A stretch of 64,000 nt of DNA from Natronorubrum sediminis (GTDB lineage: Archaea > Halobacteriota > Halobacteria > Halobacteriales > Natrialbaceae), in NCBI RefSeq assembly GCF_900108095.1, contig NZ_FNWL01000002.1, positions 1,018,681-1,082,680 of the forward strand. Direction: 5' to 3'. Of the stretch, positions 52,092 through 61,073 are shown piece by piece; within the stretch, counting starts at the first letter, position 1, and every line of letters begins with the position of its first letter. Below the pieces are notes generated by a model, which was given only the letters and a program-made list of their open reading frames with translations, did not search any database and had not been told where the DNA came from. The position numbers and the translations under genes are program-made.

Positions 52092-53039
52092 CTACAGCGG
52101 TGGGAGCCTGCCGACATCGGAGAGTACGGCCGTCGCCGTCTCCGGGCCACCTGCACCACGACCGCTCGAGTGTAACGACCCGGCGTTTCGGGTTTCGATC
52201 TGAACGATGTTTCGTGTGCCAGTGACGGCGAGCGGGCCGTTTTCGGGGACGAGTCGTGGTCCGACGCGGACACCGTCGCGAGTCGCTTCACCGATGAGGC
52301 GAATCGTTCGGCCGTCCTCGGCGGCGAGGTCGAGTGCGCTGCCGGGGATGTTCTGAATGCCGTCGACGGTCGCGTCATCGAGAGCGAAGCCGCCGTCCGC
52401 GAGAACGTTCGCGAGGATGACGAACTTGAGCGCGGCGTCGGTGCCGTCGACGTCGAACGTCGGATCGGCCTCGGCGACGCCGAGGTCCTGCGCTTCGGCG
52501 AGAACGTGTTCGTAGTCGAGTCCCTCGGCAGCCATTCGGGTGAGGATGAAGTTCGCGGTACCGTTGAGCACGCCGCGGACGGCCGTCACGGCCTGTGGCG
52601 TGGAGTCTTCGACCGTCGAAAGGATCGGTATTGCACCGCCGACGGTCGCTTCGAATCGGATCGATCCGGCGCTAGCTGCCTCGAGTGCGCGGAGTTCTTC
52701 GTAGCGTTCTGCGACGGGACCTTTATTCGCTAACACGACGTGGCGGTCGTCTTCGAGTGCGCGTTTGGTGTGCGAGAAGCCGGGCTGGGCGTCACCGAGG
52801 GTCGTCGGCGTCGCCTCGACGAGGACGTCGTAGTCGGTCTCGAAGACTGTCTCGAGGTCGCTGGAGCCGAGGGCGTCTCCGGCGAGTTTGCGCTCGAGTG
52901 CGCCGTCGATGTCGATTCCAGCGTCGTCGACCGTTGCGGTGGTCGAATCGGCGAGCGCGACGACGTCGTGGCCGTAGTCACCGGCGAGGTCGGCGACCGA
53001 GCGGCCGACGTCACCGGCACCGAGGATTGCGAGTTTCAT
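52092..53039 (-). CDS. hom: Homoserine dehydrogenase
   Basis: The enzyme reduces aspartate semialdehyde to homoserine, the branch to threonine, isoleucine and methionine. The 315-residue protein has the NAD-binding GAGDVGRS near 7-14 and NKGP near 104. FEATVGGAIPIL and LNGTANFILTRM follow, then the C-terminal HSSGRGAGGPETATAVLSD signature. It has no C-terminal ACT domain; instead a separate ACT protein gene overlaps its start by 4 bases and probably provides feedback control. TATA-like sequences are seen before the ACT gene only, so the two form one operon. Confidence 0.95.
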   Translation of the reverse strand: MKLAILGAGDVGRSVADLAGDYGHDVVALADSTTATVDDAGIDIDGALERKLAGDALGSSDLETVFETDYDVLVEATPTTLGDAQPGFSHTKRALEDDRHVVLANKGPVAERYEELRALEAASAGSIRFEATVGGAIPILSTVEDSTPQAVTAVRGVLNGTANFILTRMAAEGLDYEHVLAEAQDLGVAEADPTFDVDGTDAALKFVILANVLADGGFALDDATVDGIQNIPGSALDLAAEDGRTIRLIGEATRDGVRVGPRLVPENGPLAVTGTRNIVQIETRNAGSLHSSGRGAGGPETATAVLSDVGRLPPL

Positions 53040-53626
53040 GCGCCATCACCTCCGAGAAGCGGTTCGACGACAGTGAGCTCTTTGTCCGAACCGATCGATC
53101 GAATCGCCGACAGCGCGGCGTCGGATTGGCCGGAGTCGATCGCTAGTCGAATGCGAGCGCTCGAGACGGCTTCCGTTCCATCGGGGGCCGTCAGCGAGAG
53201 GTCGCGAACGACGGCGTTCGCGTTGGATTCGATGTTCGAGAGCGTATCCGAGAGGTCGGTTTCGACGATATTGCCGACCAACACGACGCTGATCTCCTCG
53301 CCGTAGTGTTCGGCACCGGCTTGAATAACGTTGACACCGGCGTCGCGAAGCGCGTCGACGATGCCGTCGAATCTGTCCGGCGGACTTTCCAGGTCGACCT
53401 CGACGGGAATGTGTCCCCGTGGGGTGATACTTCCGCGTTCGTGGTGAATGCTCAACAAGTTCCCACCGTTATCGGCGATCGGTGCGAGCGCGCGAAGTAA
53501 CTCGCCGGGTTCGTCGACGAGTTCGAGGCGGACGGTGTAGGCACGAACGCCGCCGTCTGTCTCCGCTTTCTCGTCGTCAGCGGGGTCGTTACTCACTGCC
53601 GTCACCTCCGTGTCGCAAGCGTCCAC
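53036..53626 (-). CDS. ACT-domain amino-acid-binding protein, probable regulatory partner of Hom
   Basis: The 196-residue protein has an ACT domain at the N-terminal half (VRLELVDEPGELLRALAPIADNGGNLLSIHHER) and a second ACT-like half after residue 115. The last 4 bases overlap the hom start, so it is cotranscribed with it. A feedback effector such as threonine or isoleucine is expected from the family but not shown. The start is GTG at 53626, with a second GTG at 53596. Neither is clearly better, although a TATA-like GGATATA lies near 53668-53674, about 45 bases before the first. Confidence 0.85.
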   Translation of the reverse strand: MDACDTEVTAVSNDPADDEKAETDGGVRAYTVRLELVDEPGELLRALAPIADNGGNLLSIHHERGSITPRGHIPVEVDLESPPDRFDGIVDALRDAGVNVIQAGAEHYGEEISVVLVGNIVETDLSDTLSNIESNANAVVRDLSLTAPDGTEAVSSARIRLAIDSGQSDAALSAIRSIGSDKELTVVEPLLGGDGA

Positions 53627-53758
53627 ACGTCGTCATGGTGTACGAGTCCGTAATGGGCGCGTAAAAGGATATAGGACTTCCCAAAACTCTCCGCCCCTGT
53701 TACCGTGAACCACACTCGAGGCGAGCAGCGGCCGGCAGTACCGTTCGAGGTCCCGTCG

Positions 53759-54163
53759 TCAGAGGTGATCTTTTCCCGGGTTCGACGAACCCCAGTCGCC
53801 GCGACCACCTTCCGTCCGGTCGACGCCCATGATCGATTCGGCCTGATCGGGGCCGCCGAGGCTCTCTCGAGCGTCGGGAACGCGGACGGTAACCTCGTCG
53901 ATTTCGGGCCACGTGATGAGTTCGGCTTCGATATTGTTCGTCGTGATACCGCTGACTGAACAGCCCTTACAGCCGCCGCCGAGTTCGACGATGACTTCGC
54001 CTGTTTCGGGGTCGGCCTCGCGGACGGCGCTCGTCCCGCCGTGCATCTGGATGATCGGCATCTCGCGACTGAGCCAGGCTTCGACGCGCTCTTTGAGCGA
54101 CCGCTCGCCGTCTGCGGCGTCGGTGTCGCCAGACGCGTCGGATGCGGCGTCGGGAGGTGTCAT
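53759..54163 (-). CDS. NifU C-terminal-type Fe-S scaffold protein
   Basis: The 134-residue protein has a Ser/Asp/Ala-rich N-terminus and a NifU domain: REMPIIQMHGGTSAVREADP and then the Cys65-Cys68 motif GGGCKGCSVSG. It can hold a transient iron-sulfur cluster to deliver to apo-proteins. A short acidic tail follows. The ATG at 54163 is chosen; the frame open to 54205 is non-coding in style. It lies alone between the hom operon and the LVIVD gene. Confidence 0.9.
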   Translation of the reverse strand: MTPPDAASDASGDTDAADGERSLKERVEAWLSREMPIIQMHGGTSAVREADPETGEVIVELGGGCKGCSVSGITTNNIEAELITWPEIDEVTVRVPDARESLGGPDQAESIMGVDRTEGGRGDWGSSNPGKDHL

Positions 54164-54238
54164 GGTTCGACGTACGCGCTCGAGTGATGAATAAGGTTTT
54201 GACACTCGCTACCATCCATCAGGATCGATCCTGATGGT

Positions 54239-55654
54239 TTACTCGCTCTCGCCGACGGGGTCGCCAGCGGACTCGCCCTCGTTGCGCCAGTTACGTCGGC
54301 GCAGCCACTCGAGGGCGACGATCCCACCGGTAAGGCCAGCAGCGCCGGCAGTGACACCACCACCCGGAACCGACTCGAGCAGGCTTTCGGAGGTGCCCGC
54401 ATCGATGTCGATCGAGAAGGTGTAAAGTGCGCCCTCGGTGTCCGCGTTCAGGATCAGTTGCGTGCTGCTCGCGACGAACGTCTCGCCGGGGTCGGCCACT
54501 CGAGCGGTCCAGAATCCAGCCGTATCGGTGTCACGCCAGTGGGCGAGTTCCTCGGGGTCGGCGGGGTCGCTCACATCGTGTATCTTGACACCACCCTGGT
54601 ACCACGAAGAGTAGAGGCGGCCATCTCGGAGTTCGAAATTGTGTGCGGTCGTCCACTCTCCGCCGTAATAGGTCGCGTCGCCGGCGGCGGGGGCGTCAAT
54701 CGACCCGAGTGATTCGGGTTCGTCCGGATCGCTGACGTCGTAGAGGTCGATCCCGCCGGGGCCGTCGGGGTCGTCGCCGCCCGTCTCCCAGGCCTCCCGA
54801 CCCACCGCGAGGAGGTCGCCGGTGTCGTCGACGGCCGAATAGTGATCGTTCCCTGGGAGCCCGAGTTGGGCATCCTGGTCCGACAACTCGAGGGACTCCT
54901 CGAGCGTCGTGTCGCTCACATGCGAGCGGTAGGTCGGTTCGCTCGGGTCGCTGACGTCGACGAGGTACGTTCCGGCGTTCCAGTGAGCGAGGTACGCGAT
55001 GTCGTCGTGGACGTAGACGTCGTGGTTGTAGCGTGCGAGCCAATAGACGTCCTCCCAATCGGGTTCGCGCTCGACGAGCGACCAGCTCCCAATCTCTTCG
55101 ACCTCGTCGTCGCTCACGTCGTAGATCACGAGGGGGTTGTCGTCCTCGTCGTTGGCCACCACGTAGAGCAGGTCGTCCTCGAGAAAGCAGTTGTGGATGT
55201 GAAAACCGGTCTCGTAGTCGGCGACGACGGTCGGTTCGGCGGGGTCGCCGACGTCGTAGAGTTCGAACCCGTGGAAGACGTCCTCGTCCGTCCTGTTCGC
55301 CGGGCCGACGACGGCCAGGCGGTCGGCGTCGACTTTGACGTCGAGAATCTCGCGAAACGGGGTTCCGTCGACCTCGAGCATGAACTCCTCCGCGAGCACC
55401 TCGGGGTCGGACGGATCGCTGATGTCGACCGTCGCGAAGCCGTCGGCCGCGGCCACGTACACCGTGTCGCCGTCGTCGCCGACGACGGCTTCGGTCGCAC
55501 CGTCGACCTCGACGCGACCGAGGGGGTCGTACCCGGAGGGCGTCGACTCGGCCGCGACAGCCGTCCCTGCAGGCGACGACGAGACGAGCGCCTCCGAGAG
55601 GAGGAGCGATCCGCCCGCGCCAGCGCCGACCCGGAGGAAGGATCTCCGCTGCAT
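54239..55654 (-). CDS. Tat-exported LVIVD-repeat protein with C-terminal membrane anchor
   Basis: The 471-residue protein starts with a twin-arginine signal (MQRRSFLRVGAGAGGSLLLS) followed by a hydrophobic segment, so it is exported folded. Its body contains LVIVD-type repeats (VDISDPSDPEVLA, LYDVGDPAEPTVV, VDVSDPSEPTYRS, LYDVSDPDEPESL, IHDVSDPADPEEL) that form a beta-propeller. The C-terminal helix GGGVTAGAAGLTGGIVALEW followed by RRRNWR is a likely membrane anchor, placing it on the cell surface. The role is unknown; homologues are common surface proteins of haloarchaea. It is a single gene convergent with none. Confidence 0.85.
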   Translation of the reverse strand: MQRRSFLRVGAGAGGSLLLSEALVSSSPAGTAVAAESTPSGYDPLGRVEVDGATEAVVGDDGDTVYVAAADGFATVDISDPSDPEVLAEEFMLEVDGTPFREILDVKVDADRLAVVGPANRTDEDVFHGFELYDVGDPAEPTVVADYETGFHIHNCFLEDDLLYVVANDEDDNPLVIYDVSDDEVEEIGSWSLVEREPDWEDVYWLARYNHDVYVHDDIAYLAHWNAGTYLVDVSDPSEPTYRSHVSDTTLEESLELSDQDAQLGLPGNDHYSAVDDTGDLLAVGREAWETGGDDPDGPGGIDLYDVSDPDEPESLGSIDAPAAGDATYYGGEWTTAHNFELRDGRLYSSWYQGGVKIHDVSDPADPEELAHWRDTDTAGFWTARVADPGETFVASSTQLILNADTEGALYTFSIDIDAGTSESLLESVPGGGVTAGAAGLTGGIVALEWLRRRNWRNEGESAGDPVGESE

Positions 55655-55751
55655 ACGTCGTCCACGGGTCGAACGAGCAAGAAAGACGTGGTCTATCTCG
55701 ATTCGTGCCGGTTTCTCGATTTTCGTCGGCAGTCGTCGTTGGCCAGTTTGC

Positions 55752-56723
55752 TCACAGCCGTCGACGGTCGCCCGTCCCGCCGGTCAGGGCGCTGGCGAGG
55801 GCACCTTCGACCACCACGTCATCGCCCTGATCGGTGACGCGAATTTCGGGGACGTTCGTCATCACCATTTCCGCGACCCGTTCGCGGATCGGATCGACGA
55901 CTAACTCCTCGTTGTGCAAGGCAACAGCACCGCCGAAGGAGACCACGATCGGCGCGAAGGCGTGGACGACGTTCGTGACGCCGATCGCGTTCCAGTGGGC
56001 GAGTTGGTCGATGACGTAATCGGCTAGCTCGTCGTCGCCGGCCAGCGCGAAGACGTCTTTTGCGGTAAAATCAGGGCCCTCGAGCGGCAGGTCAGTCGAA
56101 ATCGTCGGGTCGTCTTCAGCGAGTAATCGGGCGTAGTTCGGAATCGCGTTCCCCGAACAGTACGCTTCCCAGTGGCCGTCGCGGCCACAGCCACAGGTCA
56201 GTCGTCCGTGGGGGTCGACGACGTAGTGGCCGACTTCCCCGGCGTTGCCGTCCCAGCCGTCCATGACTTCGCCGTCACAGCAGACGCCGGCCCCGATCCC
56301 GGAGGAGATCGTGATGTAGGCCATGTCGTCCGGGTTGCTGACGGCGTGAAAGCGCTCGCCGATGACGCCCGCCGTGGTGTCGTTGTGTAGATACACCTCG
56401 TCGCTGTCGATCAGCTTCTCGAGTGGACCCGTCAACGGAATTCGGTCGATCGAGTCCGGGAGGTTCGCGGGATCGATGACGGCACCCTCAGCGAGGTCGA
56501 ACGGGCCGATCGAGCCGATTCCTGCAGCGACGATCTCCTCGGGGGCGATTCCGGCGTCGTCACACGCGTTTCGGAGCGTTCGAAGGACGCCCTCCGTCAC
56601 GTCGATCCCCGTCGGGCCGCGCGGCGTCGATCGGCGAGCCGAACCGATCGTCGTTCCGTCGGGTTCTGCGACGACCGCTCGAACGTTCGTCGCACCGAGA
56701 TCGACGCCCGCATAGTAGTCCAT
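55752..56723 (-). CDS. ROK-family sugar kinase (glucokinase-like)
   Basis: This ATP- or polyphosphate-dependent sugar kinase has 323 residues. It has the N-terminal phosphate loop VDLGATNVRA (7-16), catalytic Asp115 in LHNDTTAG, EVGHYVVD, and the zinc motif CGCGRDGHWEAYC with Cys177, Cys179 and Cys189. Glucose is the likely substrate by similarity to haloarchaeal glucokinases, but other hexoses are possible. It stands between the LVIVD gene downstream and a DHFR-like gene upstream on the same strand, each with its own spacer. Confidence 0.88.
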   Translation of the reverse strand: MDYYAGVDLGATNVRAVVAEPDGTTIGSARRSTPRGPTGIDVTEGVLRTLRNACDDAGIAPEEIVAAGIGSIGPFDLAEGAVIDPANLPDSIDRIPLTGPLEKLIDSDEVYLHNDTTAGVIGERFHAVSNPDDMAYITISSGIGAGVCCDGEVMDGWDGNAGEVGHYVVDPHGRLTCGCGRDGHWEAYCSGNAIPNYARLLAEDDPTISTDLPLEGPDFTAKDVFALAGDDELADYVIDQLAHWNAIGVTNVVHAFAPIVVSFGGAVALHNEELVVDPIRERVAEMVMTNVPEIRVTDQGDDVVVEGALASALTGGTGDRRRL

Positions 56724-56855
56724 CCTGTCTGAGGGACAGCCGCCGTCGTACTTAACTACACATACTCGCGGGCGAGTAGTATTTCGAAACAGTCGGTCTT
56801 GCTGATAGCCGAGTCGGCATTCCTCTCACGTTACTCGGCTGATAACCCTCTCGCG

Positions 56856-57530
56856 CTACTCACTCGACGCCGACTCGTCCTCCTCGCCGTCTACCGCGAA
56901 CGAGCCGTACTCGAGGTCGCCCGCTCGCTCGTATCGGAGCATCTGGACGCCCGTGCTCGAGGTCTCCACGTTCTGCAACTCGAGGGCGGCAGGGATCGTT
57001 CCGTCGTCGAACAACTGCTTTCCCTCCCCCAGCACAAGCGGAAAGATCCAGAGCCAGAATTCGTCGACGAGGTCTGCCGCGAGCAGCGACTGGATCATAT
57101 CGTGGCTCCCCTGGACCATGAGCACGTCGTCGGGGGCCAATCCGAGGTCGCTGACGGCGTCCGCGACGTCGCCCGAGAGGCGCGTCGAGTTGGTCCACGT
57201 CACCTCCTCGAGGGTTCGCGAGGCGACGTACTTTGGCATGGTGTTCAGCCGGTTTGCAGTCGGGTCGTCCTCGGGGTCGACGGTGGGCCAGTGGGACGCG
57301 AAGAGTTCGTACGTCTTCCGGCCAAGTAACAACGCGTCGGCCTCGGCGAACTGGCGGTCCATGCGTTCGCCCATCGATTCGTCCCAGTAGGTGACCGACC
57401 AGCCGCCGTACTCGAAGCCTCCCTCTCGGTCCTCCTCGGGGCCACCAGGTGCCTGCATCACGCCATCGAGCGTGAGAAACGTTGCGACGACGATGGTGCC
57501 GGTCGGTTCGTCGGGTCGACTCTCGCCCAT
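56856..57530 (-). CDS. Dihydrofolate reductase-fold protein (RibD C-terminal family)
   Basis: The 224-residue protein has the RibD-C/DHFR fold: TIVVATFLTLDGVMQAPGGP near the N-terminus, LLLGRKTYELFASHWP, and the last part LVLGEGKQLFDDGTIPAALEL. Such proteins use NADPH to reduce pterin- or flavin-precursor substrates, but many are orphans. The ATG at 57530 (MGESRPDEPTG) is chosen because the frame to 57611 adds a poor N-terminus. It stands alone upstream of ROK on the same strand. Confidence 0.82.
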   Translation of the reverse strand: MGESRPDEPTGTIVVATFLTLDGVMQAPGGPEEDREGGFEYGGWSVTYWDESMGERMDRQFAEADALLLGRKTYELFASHWPTVDPEDDPTANRLNTMPKYVASRTLEEVTWTNSTRLSGDVADAVSDLGLAPDDVLMVQGSHDMIQSLLAADLVDEFWLWIFPLVLGEGKQLFDDGTIPAALELQNVETSSTGVQMLRYERAGDLEYGSFAVDGEEDESASSE

Positions 57531-57718
57531 CTGGGAGTACACACGAGCAACGGTGGTAATTGAATTCCCTGCAGTACTCGAGGGAGTCACTCGCGGCCAG
57601 TCTCGACACATCCGAGTGTGAATTTTACGGGTCGCGACGAGAGCGAAGCGCGGCGAGAACAGCGAGAACAGCGAAAAACAACGAACGAACGGCTCGTCCG
57701 ACGGTGCGAGGCCTCGAG

Positions 57719-58183
57719 TTACTCCATCACGTCGAGATCGCGGAAGTACGTTACCGGGCAGGGTGCTTGCAGAATAATTTCCTGTGAGACGGATCCCATC
57801 ACGGCCTTTTCTGCGGGCGAGCGCCGACGACCGCCGACGACCATCCGATCCGCGTCGACGTCCATCGCGATGTCGACGACTTTGGTGCTGACGTCGCCGA
57901 GTGCACCACGAATTTCGTAGTCGACGCCGGCGTCTTCGAAGATGTCTGCCAGGTCTCCCACCGGCGAGCGTCGCCGGGCGACCTCGTCCGGATCGACGTC
58001 GTCGACGCGCGCATCGAGGCCGAGGTCGTCGTAGATATCCTCGTATTCGTCAGCCGTGAAGGCGTGTCCGATCACGACGGACGCGTCGAGTGGGTCTGCG
58101 ATCTCGAGGACGGTATCTGCGAGTTCCTCGGCACGGACGGTATCCATCGGCCCGACTGCAAGCAGTATCGTATCGATCGCCAT
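57719..58183 (-). CDS. Universal stress protein (UspA family), paralogue 1
   Basis: The 154-residue USP has the nucleotide-binding pattern VVGGRRRSPAEKAVMGSVSQ near the C-terminus and starts MAIDTILLAVGPMDTVRAEE. Its sequence shares the same length and many residues with the next gene on the same strand, so they are tandem duplicates. The function is likely ATP or AMP binding under stress. The ATG at 58183 is chosen; the longer frame is non-coding in style. Confidence 0.88.
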   Translation of the reverse strand: MAIDTILLAVGPMDTVRAEELADTVLEIADPLDASVVIGHAFTADEYEDIYDDLGLDARVDDVDPDEVARRRSPVGDLADIFEDAGVDYEIRGALGDVSTKVVDIAMDVDADRMVVGGRRRSPAEKAVMGSVSQEIILQAPCPVTYFRDLDVME

Positions 58184-58293
58184 ACCACGACAGTGGTTTT
58201 GCCACCCGCTTAAGTATTCTCGTCTCCACAGTATTCCCGAATCAGGAGTACAGAGAGTGTGCGTCGAGGAAACGGGGCCACCGAGAGAACGAG

Positions 58294-58758
58294 TCAGTCG
58301 TCGAAGTAGTCGCCGCGCACGAACGTGACCGGACACGGTGCCGAGAGCAGGACCTCCTGCGCCGTCGAGCCGAATACCGCCTTCCCGGTCGGAGATCGGC
58401 GGCGACCGCCGACGATGACGCGGTCGGCGTCGACACTCGTCGCGAGGTCGACGATCGTCGGGCCGTGTTCGCCGATCCCACCGCGGACTTCGTACTCGAG
58501 GTCGGACTCCTCGATCGTCTCGCGGAGGTCGATGATCGTCTGGTGGCGTCGAGCGACGTCGTCCGGTTCGACGTCTTCGGTTTCCCGATCGAACTCGAGT
58601 CTGGTGAGCACGTCGTCGTATTCGCTTTTGGTGAAGACGTGTGCGAGGACGACGGTTGCATCGGCGGGCGCTGCGACGTCGACGACGGCGTCGACCAGTT
58701 CGTCGCTTCGGTCTGCGTCGCCGGGACCGACCGCGAGCAAGACGGTTTCGAGCGTCAT
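58294..58758 (-). CDS. Universal stress protein (UspA family), paralogue 2
   Basis: This 154-residue protein has the same organisation as the preceding gene: MTLETVLLAVGPGDADRSDE at the N-terminus and VIVGGRRRSPTGKAVFGSTA near the C-terminus. It is upstream on the same strand, 110 bases from its paralogue. Divergence between the two is moderate, so the duplication is not recent. It may heterodimerise with the paralogue. The role is unknown beyond stress response by family. Confidence 0.88.
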   Translation of the reverse strand: MTLETVLLAVGPGDADRSDELVDAVVDVAAPADATVVLAHVFTKSEYDDVLTRLEFDRETEDVEPDDVARRHQTIIDLRETIEESDLEYEVRGGIGEHGPTIVDLATSVDADRVIVGGRRRSPTGKAVFGSTAQEVLLSAPCPVTFVRGDYFDD

Positions 58759-58869
58759 ATCGAGAGTAACCTGACGAGGGACCGTAAAGCCACGTTTTGG
58801 GGAGAACACCGCCGGTCAGCGGACGACCCGGACGCTTTTTTGACGCTGTCCGCGGTAGTGAGCCTACGA

Positions 58870-59610
58870 ATGAACGGACCTGCCCTTTCGGATCGGACGG
58901 TGCTCGTGACTGGAAGCGCGCGAGGTGTCGGTCGAGAACTGCTGTTGGCGACGGCCGACTGTGGCGCGAAAACGGCCGTCCACTATCACACGAGTGCCGA
59001 GGAAGCCCGCGAGGTGGCCGAGGAAGCCACGGAGCGCGGCGCGAGCGACGCGATGGTCGTTCAAGGCGACGTCACCGATCCCGAGAGCGTCGACGGCCTC
59101 TTCGCAGCCGTCGAGTCGGAACTCGGCGCAGTCGACGTTCTCGTGAACAACGTCGGCGACTTCGCCCCAACGCACTGGGAAGAACTCTCACTCGAGACCT
59201 GGGATCGAGTGCTCGAGACGAATCTCACCGGAACGTCTCTCTGCTCGAAGCGCGCTCTCCCGGCCATGCGCGAGGGAGAGTACGGTCGAATCGTAAACAT
59301 CGGCTACGCCTCGAGCGAGAAGGGACTCGTCAGCCCGGTGAACTTCCCCTACTTCGTCGCGAAAGCGGGGGTTCTGATGTTCACGCGGATGCTCGCGGCG
59401 GATACCCAGGAGGACGGCCTCACGGTGAACGCGATTTCGCCGTACGTCGTCGAGAACTCCGACGAGTTCCCCGACGAACTGCCACGAGACCGACCCGCAA
59501 GCTTCGAGGATCTGATTCAGCCGCTGTACTTCTTCCTCGATCCGGAGAGTGAGTACATCAGTGGAGAAAACGTCGAAGTCGACGGGGGCTGGCTGCCGGA
59601 GACGGTCTAA
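58870..59610 (+). CDS. SDR-family oxidoreductase
   Basis: This 246-residue short-chain dehydrogenase has the cofactor loop TGSARGVG (14-21), NNVG (93-96), and the catalytic Tyr161 and Lys165 in PYFVAKAG. The C-terminal part shows ISPYVVENSDEFP and the family's GGWLPE end. It resembles 3-oxoacyl-ACP reductase or sugar dehydrogenase relatives. It opens a block of four codirectional genes with MOSC, YqcI/YcgG and isochorismatase-like genes, but 109 bases separate it from the MOSC gene and cotranscription is not certain. Confidence 0.88.
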   Translation: MNGPALSDRTVLVTGSARGVGRELLLATADCGAKTAVHYHTSAEEAREVAEEATERGASDAMVVQGDVTDPESVDGLFAAVESELGAVDVLVNNVGDFAPTHWEELSLETWDRVLETNLTGTSLCSKRALPAMREGEYGRIVNIGYASSEKGLVSPVNFPYFVAKAGVLMFTRMLAADTQEDGLTVNAISPYVVENSDEFPDELPRDRPASFEDLIQPLYFFLDPESEYISGENVEVDGGWLPETV

Positions 59611-59719
59611 GCTGGTTTCCGGAAACTGTCTGAACTGGTTTCTGAGGACGGGCTGAACGGGGCAAACGGGTTCGGAGTCACCCACTACTATAACTCGAGC
59701 CGGCTCTATTCGAGTTCAT

Positions 59720-60178
59720 ATGACGGGACGAGTACGAGCGATCCACATCGCGGCCGAACAGGGAGCGCAGGTGGAACGCGTCGAGTCGGTGCGCGCCGTC
59801 GCTGGACGCGGACTCGAGGGTGATCGCTACTACGATACCGAGGGAACGTTCGCAGACCGAGACGGCAGCGACCTCACGCTGATCGAAGCGGAAGCGCTCG
59901 AGGGAGTCGAACGCGAGTACGACATCGCCCTTGAGCCGGGCGTCCACCGGCGGAACGTGACGACCGAAGGGGTTGGGCTGAACCACCTCGTCGGCGAACG
60001 ATTTCGCGTGGGGTCGGTCGTCTGTGAAGGCGTCGAACTCTGCGAGCCGTGTTCGTATCTCGAGAGTCACCTCGAGACGAGGGGCGTTCGCGACGCGCTG
60101 GTTCATCGCGGCGGGCTCAGAGCGAGGATTCTCGAGGGCGGACCCGTGAGAACGGACGCGACGGTCGAACGGGTGTAA
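59720..60178 (+). CDS. Stand-alone MOSC-domain protein, paralogue
   Basis: The 152-residue MOSC protein shares with the gene at 31635 the segments VAGRGLEGDRYY, HRRNVTTEGVGLNHLVGERF and VVCEGVELCEPCSYLESH, including the cofactor-binding Cys. The protein family can reduce N-hydroxylated compounds (YiiM, YcbX) or shuttle molybdenum-cofactor sulfur. Located 97 bases before a YqcI/YcgG gene on the same strand, it may deal with N-oxygenated products. That link is speculative. Confidence 0.88.
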   Translation: MTGRVRAIHIAAEQGAQVERVESVRAVAGRGLEGDRYYDTEGTFADRDGSDLTLIEAEALEGVEREYDIALEPGVHRRNVTTEGVGLNHLVGERFRVGSVVCEGVELCEPCSYLESHLETRGVRDALVHRGGLRARILEGGPVRTDATVERV

Positions 60179-60275
60179 GCTGGTTCGAGGGAGCCGGAGG
60201 GCCGTTTTTGCTCCCGCGACGGTCTTCGAGAGTCGAACCTAAACGCACAAGCGTTCGAAAGCCCAAAGGCCGCCA

Positions 60276-61073
60276 ATGAATGAGCCGGGTATCCAGTCGC
60301 TGATGGATCAGGAGACGCTCGAGCGCCGCGTTCGTGACGGCGAAACGCCCGGGTGGGTCGCCGATCACTGGTGGACGTTCAGCGAGGGGCTACTCGGCGA
60401 GCGAAACGGAACGCCCTTTCCGTGTTTCTTCGGGGCCGAGTCGGTCCAACAGGGCGAGCCGTTGTACACCGCCGTCCCGTCGATGAGCGAGGCCGACGAT
60501 CTGCTGACCCTTCGCGATCGAATCCTCGAGTACCTCGAGATCTATCGCGATCACTCCGAGCGGGCGTCGCTGGTTACCTTCTTCAAACCGCCCGAGACCC
60601 CCTCTTCGGAGCGCGAGTATCACGACGCTCTCTGGCACATCCTCCAGACGTTGCACCTCCACGATCCCGAGCCGTGGCCGGACGATATTCCGACCGATCC
60701 GGACGACCCCTACTGGGAGTTCTGTCTCGGCGGCGAGCCCATGTTTCCGACCTGTCGAGCACCCTTCTACGACCAACGCAAGAGTCGCTACTGTCCGATC
60801 GGCCTCGAGATCACGTTCCAGCCGCGGGCGCTGTTCGAGAACCTCGGCGTCACGGCCAACACCGACGCCGGCCAGCACGCTCGCGAGGTCATTCAGGACC
60901 GACTCGAGGAGTACGACGGCGTCTGTCCCCACGCAGATCTGGGTGACTGGGGCGTCGAAACCGATCGAGAGTGGCCACAGTACATGTTCTCGGAGGACGA
61001 GACGCAGGCCCCAGACGAGTGTCCGATGACAGTCACGCGAGAGCACCCGAAACCCGCCGCGAGGCTGCCGTGA
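60276..61073 (+). CDS. YqcI/YcgG family protein (possible heme-dependent N-oxygenase)
   Basis: The 265-residue protein has the family signature FPC-FG at residues 48-53 ([11 protein letters not shown]) and a second Cys-rich stretch [20 protein letters not shown] near 152-171. Some members of this family are reported to be heme-containing N-oxygenases that act on amino or guanidino groups in natural product pathways; most members have no known function. The gene's stop overlaps the start of an isochorismatase-like gene (GTGA). It is 97 bases downstream of a MOSC gene. The ATG at 60276 gives [20 protein letters not shown]. Confidence 0.82.
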   Translation: MNEPGIQSLMDQETLERRVRDGETPGWVADHWWTFSEGLLGERNGTPFPCFFGAESVQQGEPLYTAVPSMSEADDLLTLRDRILEYLEIYRDHSERASLVTFFKPPETPSSEREYHDALWHILQTLHLHDPEPWPDDIPTDPDDPYWEFCLGGEPMFPTCRAPFYDQRKSRYCPIGLEITFQPRALFENLGVTANTDAGQHAREVIQDRLEEYDGVCPHADLGDWGVETDREWPQYMFSEDETQAPDECPMTVTREHPKPAARLP

